From: Maylandia zebra
Taxonomy: Eukaryota; Chordata; Actinopteri; Cichliformes; Cichlidae
DNA length: 64,000 nucleotides
Assembly: GCF_041146795.1 (NCBI RefSeq)
Contig: NC_135178.1
Coordinates: 6,702,844 to 6,766,843 of the forward strand
Reading direction: 5' to 3'
Shown piece by piece: positions 59,176-64,000 of the stretch. Position numbers and translations under genes: made by a program. The first letter of the stretch is position 1. The number at the start of each line of letters is the position of its first letter. Under the pieces are notes generated by a model. That model was not told the origin of the DNA. It saw nothing but the letters and a program-made list of their open reading frames with translations, and searched no databases.

Positions 59176-62100
59176 ATGAGTTACTCCAGCGAGATTTACA
59201 GCAGCTCCTATCGGAAGATCTTTGGAGATGCCCCCCGCTCCGGTCGCGTCAGCCTGGGTAGCAGCAGCCCGTCCCGCCTGCACTCCGCGGGATACCGCAG
59301 CAGCCACCGCACCTATGGTTCCCCCTCAGCGATCTCCTCCACCACCACCTACCGCCGGACAGCGGCCCCCGGCCGGGTCTTCTCCTCCATGCCGGACCAC
59401 GCGGTGGACCTGACCCAGTCCACCGCGGTCACCAACGAGCTCAAGATCATCCGCACCAACGAGAAGGAGCAGCTGCAGGGCCTCAACGACCGCTTCGTGT
59501 CCTTCATCGAGAAGGTGCACAACCTGGAGCAGCAAAACAAAATCCTGGAGGCCGAGGTCACACTGCTGCGCCAGCGCAACAGTGAGCCTTCTCGCCTGCA
59601 CGAGCTCTACGAGCAGGAGATCCGCGAGCTGCGAGCGCGCGTGGAGGAGCTGACTCACGAGAAGAGCCAGATGCACCTGGACTGCGTGCAGATGAACGAC
59701 ACCCTGGAGCGCATGAAGGAGAAGTTCGAGGAAGAAAGCAGGCTGCGAGAGGAGGCGGAGAACACCCTGAAGGGCTACCGGAAGGACGTCGACGACGCCA
59801 CCCTGGCGCGCCTGGAGTTGGAGAAGAAAGTGGAGTCGCTCCTGGATGAGATCGCCTTCCTGAGGAAAGTCCACGAGGAGGAGCTGCAGGAGCTCCAGGC
59901 TTCACTGCAGGCCACACAGGTACACGTCCCACGGGGGTCTGACGGCCTGCCCGTAGACACGCAAGGATTACACCCGCCGACGGTCAACTGGTCAGAAATG
60001 CGATTAACCACTAGTTTTAAAGCCACAGAATATCACCAGAAACACAGTGTTACCCACGAACACAGGTGGTCTCCAGGCTTGAGTGTTTTTACACTTCATA
60101 ATCACCTTAGTGGCCACAAACAAACTACAACAGAGGAAGTTGTTGATTTGTTGCACTCAACACAACAACAAACCCTTTTTTCTTTCTTATTTTTGTGAGT
60201 AGTTCGGGAAAGCAGTGACCTACAGATGTGTTAGGATGTAAAAGTCTGTCGGCAGCCGTCTTTTCTACGTCGCTTCGACGTGCTGAACGGCGCGCACATG
60301 AAAATTAATGGCACTGCAGTTCCGTTTCAGCACCACGCGCTGTCCTCCCTCCCGCTCTGAAAGCAGGAGAGTCGCGAGCGTCCCTGCGGTGTCCCGCGCG
60401 CTCCTGTGCTCACGCCCCCTCGTGCCAACTTAAAGCTGTTTTTGAAGTGTCTGTTTTTCGGTCGTTTCGTGTAGAGAATTGCCCAGAAAACTGACTGACA
60501 TTATGAAAGTGCGACAGCGGAGAGATAAGCTACCTGCTTTGCACCAAGGTCAACTATAAAGTTCATGTAAACTACTGTAAGGCCCGCCGTTAGCTTGCTA
60601 CCATTTCCTAAAAGAGAGGGGGGGGAGAGGGGGCAGAGGGGGGAGAAAATGCGGAGAAATAGCGCAGGGGTGTGGTCGTCCCAGGCAGGACAAACTCTAG
60701 CGCTTGTTTCGTGTAGGTTACATATTAACGTGATAAACTGCCTTCATGGGGCAGTATGGCGGTTCAAACCATTTCCCACTTTGTTCTAACCACGTGTGAC
60801 GCGCATAGCTCGAGTTTATGCGCAAGAGTGAGTTATTTTCATGTTTATTGGGATGTTATTTATGTCCCGCTGTCGACAGAGCAAGATAAAAAGAAGAAAA
60901 TTTGCGTGAAACTTGTCTTTATGTGAAGCGACGTCCTTTGCGAGCTTGTGCTTATTAAGTTAGTCACGAACTGGTGGTTGCTAGGTAGATTTCTCCAGGG
61001 GTTCTCATTTCCCCCCCCTATGGGGAATTTGAGTACCATAAAAGCCATTGACAGCACAGCTTTCTGCAGCAGAGATGTCTGAGTCAGCAGTCCATTCATC
61101 AGCGCCGCAGTCCACCACCTCAGCTCATCAGCACACCGCTCACCTTAAACATTTATGTTGCGGCGCTAGAGAAGAGGGTAGTTTAGCTGCAGCACAAGCG
61201 CATTAACATGCATTAACAGTATTCAGTATTTAAAAGAAATTCACAATGACACGCTGATATTTTCATCAGGTTAATAGCTACAGATAAGCCAGAGTTAGAA
61301 TGGCTTTGTTTGTCATCCATGGTGACAGTGATTTCAGCAGTTTGTTGTTACAGTCACCACTTTTCAAAGAACAGACATCCAATCAGAGAAACACTAAGAT
61401 TTACCCACTGAGAATTAAAAGCATAGACTTTTCCAGCAAACAAACAAGCTGTGTTTGTGGAAAATGATGGTTCCACATTATATAATAATATGGTTGATCG
61501 GGATCAAAATGAACTTATAATTCTTAATCAGTGAGCTAAAATAGTTTTTGAAATGTACACAGCTTATAATTGTGCATCTCTTAAATATAAGGATGAGTGA
61601 TTTAAAAAAAAATGCTACATTTTATTTACAGTTGTAAACTCAACATATACAGTAAACACAAACAATTTTTACTTTCTACTTTTTTCAATCAAGGTGTCAG
61701 TGGAGATGGATGTCAGCAAACCTGACCTGGCTGCAGCCCTGAAGGACATCAGGGCCCAGTATGAGAGCCTGTCAGCTAGGAACCAATCCCAGGCAGAGGA
61801 ATGGTACCGCTCCAAGTTTGCCAGTGTGACTGAGGCGGCTGCCCGCAACCAAGATGCCATCAAGCACTCCAAGGAGGAGCTGAGCGAATACCGCAGACAG
61901 GTGCAGGCCCGGACCCTGGAGATTGAGGCCCTCAGGGGCCACAATGAAGCTCTGGAGAGGCAGATTGCAGAGATGGAAGATCGCCATAACAATGAAATTG
62001 GTGAGATGCAGGTATGTAAATAATTGTATTTTTTATACCTTTATTAAGCTAATTGTTAGAAACCTTAAAAAAGACTTTACCGTATTATTTACAGACAAAA

Positions 62101-62330
62101 ACAACCAAAAAGTAGCTAACAAAATTGAGGAGTTAATAATAAAAGCCATAGGTCACATAAGGCTAATGCTGGCTAATATGTGCATGTGTCTGTTTGTGCA
62201 TACAGGATACCATTCAGCAGCTGGAAGGTGCCCTGCGTAGTACGAAAGGAGAAATGTCTCGTCATCTACGTGAATACCAGGACCTACTGAATGTTAAGAT
62301 GGCACTGGATATTGAGATTGCTGCGTACAG
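59176..62330 (+). CDS. ina: Alpha-internexin-type neuronal intermediate filament protein (gefiltin-like), 3' end outside window
   Basis: A type IV intermediate filament subunit that assembles axonal 10-nm filaments. Exons: 59176-59919, 61694-62011, 62206-62330, giving 395 full codons plus two bases of the next. Residues 1-~92 are a Ser/Arg/Tyr-rich head ([20 protein letters not shown], close to INA's SSSYRKVFGD). The rod starts near 95, with the helix initiation motif [12 protein letters not shown] at 103-114, runs through coil 1 ([20 protein letters not shown]) and coil 2 (EEWYRSKFA), and ends at [19 protein letters not shown]. The KLLEGEE end and the tail exon are not found up to 64000. The ATG has a good context (ACCATGA). 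The third exon (125 nt, phase 2 exit) is the typical type IV exon. The intron at 59920 is not present in mammalian INA. Peripherin/NEFL-like alternatives are less likely from the head. Confidence 0.88.
60326..60345 (+). promoter_or_regulatory. REST/NRSF-like motif with inverted right half
   Basis: TTCAGCACCAC is a perfect left half-site of RE1. Two bases later comes GCTGTCC, the complement of the usual right half GGACAGC. It lies in intron 1 of the neuronal filament gene. Binding is unproven, because the canonical orientation of the right half is reversed. Confidence 0.35.
60350..61693. other. Filament gene intron 1, remainder
   Basis: No further exon. GC-rich at its 5' part (60350-60480), purine-rich at 60610-60660, then AT-rich. 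Confidence 0.5.
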
Positions 62331-62429
62331 GTCTGTAATATTACAAACAGAACAGCAGTCATCATTTTGGCAGGTGGAACTAAGCTGAAAACATACATAC
62401 AATAATAATAGCACAGTATGTTATAAACC

Positions 62430-63400
62430 TAGGTGTGACAAAGGACCCGATGCACACAACGTTGCCGAAGGTTCAATGTTTATTTACAGTGGGGGGTTTT
62501 CATATCGCCACACCTTTGGTTGTGCAGCTTTTCAGCTGATGTCTCAAGCACAGCATAGATAGCACACACAGCACACCAGTAGGTCCCGGTGTCCTACTCA
62601 AAAGAGAGGGCATGATTATATGATGGGGGTCAGCCGTGTGGGTCAGGCTCCCCTGACACCACACCACAAACTCGCTGCTCCATCCCTCCAACCATCTGTG
62701 CCCCTGGCCTTTGGACTACCTTGAACTTATAAGGCTGGAGAGCCAGTTACAACCGTGGGGGGTGATCTGGACATTGGCATCCTTCATGCGATGGAGCCAC
62801 AGCAGCAGGGTGTGATCTGGAGAGAAGGTGAATGGATGGCCCTAGAAGTAATAAGGAAGAGAATCGACCGCCCACCGGATGGCCAGGAACTCCTTCTCCA
62901 TGTACCACTGCCCACTGTGCTGGCCTCCCGTTCTGACAGTTTCCTGCTGATGTACACGACGGGGTGATCAACCTCCCCCACCCTTACCTGCTGGGATAAC
63001 ATGGCACCCAGCCCTCTGTTTGAAGCATCAGTGTGTAGAATAAAAGGGAGGGAAAAGTTAGACGTGTAGAGCAGGGGCTCAGGGACTCCAAGACTGCAGC
63101 CACCTGCTGCACATGCTCTGCCCAGGTGTCACTGTGGATGATGATGTCATCCAAATAGGTGGCAGGATATGCAGCGTGCAGACGCAGTACACCGAGGCAC
63201 TGGAAGGTGGCGGGGCGTCCGAACACGCTGAAGGGCAAATTGGTACAAAGCATACGGAAGGGGAAGGGGAGTTTTTTTCTCCTTTGACTCTGCAGACAAA
63301 GGAATCTGCCAGTAGCCTTCCCTGACACCAGACCCTGAACCTGCTGCTCCACCCATCCCCTGCAGCTGAGTGACAAACCACACCCTGCCACACTAGGAAA
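62430..63400 (-). mobile_element. Decayed Ty3/gypsy retrotransposon fragment
   Basis: The minus strand shows reverse transcriptase motifs (PATFQ, AAYPATYLDDIIIHSD) and then an RNase H-type piece (VVYISRKLSERE). Both are split across frames with several frameshifts and stops. No LTR pair was recognised. It sits downstream of the 125-nt exon, in the intron that should lead to the filament tail exon. Confidence 0.8.
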
Positions 63401-64000
63401 AACAGTGTTTGCAGATCACAGCAGAAACAAAATTACTGTTCCAAGTGAACTTGTGATCTTCGCCTATGAAACCATTGCTTCAAAGGCTGAGACCCGGTCT
63501 GCAACCACTCGCACTCAGTTACTGTCTTCAAGTGACTTTGGTGTGTCAAGATAAAGTCTGCTATGAGTTTGCATCTGTATCTTAGTCATTGCTAACCAGT
63601 TGCACTCAATCTGTCTGGGTTTATAAATTAGACAACACTTATTTGCAAACCTTTGCCAATCTGTCTGAGGGTGATTGCACTTAGGCTGTATCAGACTGTA
63701 ATTGTTTGCAGACAAGTCACCTACCACCAAGTGACCTGTACAATCACTTCACGGTCGTAGGTGGACACCCAGAGACTGATTGGATGAGTTTGTTCTACAC
63801 GCAACCTCTGAGGAGCAAACACAACTACTTCCAATCAGTCACGAAATGTAGAAAAATGTACAAGGCAATAAGTGATGTTTCCTAGTCACAAAGAGGTTGT
63901 CATCCTACTTTTACTCTGGCATGAAAGGCAATTATTGTAGGATTGGATGTGGCAGTTTCAAAATGGGACACAGCAGCCACTCTGGAGCTTTAGCTACGTG
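63401..64000. other. End of window, nothing recognised
   Basis: No tail-exon motif (KLLEGEE or an acidic E-segment) and no defined repeat was seen. Confidence 0.45.

Noticed and set aside
59326..59874. 182-residue minus-strand frame
   Set aside because: Antisense shadow of the GC-rich filament exon. Leu/Val/His-rich composition comes from the coiled-coil codons.
1..64000. Search for a prokaryote-like gene system, CRISPR array or tRNA genes
   Set aside because: The window is clearly vertebrate nuclear DNA. No spaced direct-repeat array, operon or cloverleaf was seen.

Overview
The window is vertebrate nuclear DNA from a ray-finned fish, most likely a percomorph and possibly an African cichlid. 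The evidence is long introns with GT/AG borders, Tc1, hAT and TTAA-type DNA transposons, RTE-type LINE pieces, many CA/GT microsatellites, and a SINE tail at 46275-46389 that resembles the African cichlid (AFC) SINE family. Four protein-coding genes could be assembled exon by exon, all on the + strand. No tRNA, rRNA, CRISPR array or prokaryotic-style system was seen.

Layout: (1) 1396-~18750, add2 (beta-adducin): 14 coding exons, 669 codons, with introns carrying a hAT MITE, a 1.37-kb TTAA-flanked foldback element, a nearly complete Tc1 element and a 1.75-kb hAT element. (2) 18960-19560, an antisense RTE-type LINE remnant. (3) ~19700-24690, snrnp27 (U4/U6.U5 tri-snRNP 27 kDa protein): six exons, 158 codons. 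(4) 25080-25680, a dense cluster of CCAAT/ATTGG boxes with an NRF1-like site ahead of mxd1. (5) 26528-40629, mxd1 (MAD1, MAX dimerization protein): six exons, 222 codons, followed by a long, repeat-rich 3' UTR to about 44.1 kb. (6) 44.2-58.9 kb, a gene-free stretch of degenerate transposons, SINE/LINE tails and microsatellites. (7) 59023-62330, a type IV neuronal intermediate filament gene (alpha-internexin/gefiltin type): TATA box, complete head and almost all of the rod. Its tail exon lies beyond the window, and its last visible intron holds a decayed Ty3/gypsy fragment.

The genes do not form one pathway. Adducin caps actin and recruits spectrin. SNRNP27 works in the spliceosome. MXD1 pairs with MAX and recruits SIN3 to repress MYC targets. 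Internexin builds axonal filaments. The snrnp27-mxd1 neighbourhood with add2 nearby matches human 2p13.3. The adducin/MXD-family/type-IV-filament grouping also mirrors human 10q24-q25 (ADD3, MXI1, INA), which points to an ancient block duplicated early in vertebrates.

The most interesting items are the foldback element with a P2RX7-tail-like cysteine-rich fragment, a Tc1 transposase stopped by a small palindrome that looks like a template-switch event, the CCAAT cluster, an intron inside the filament rod where mammalian INA has none, and a rearranged REST-like motif in that intron.
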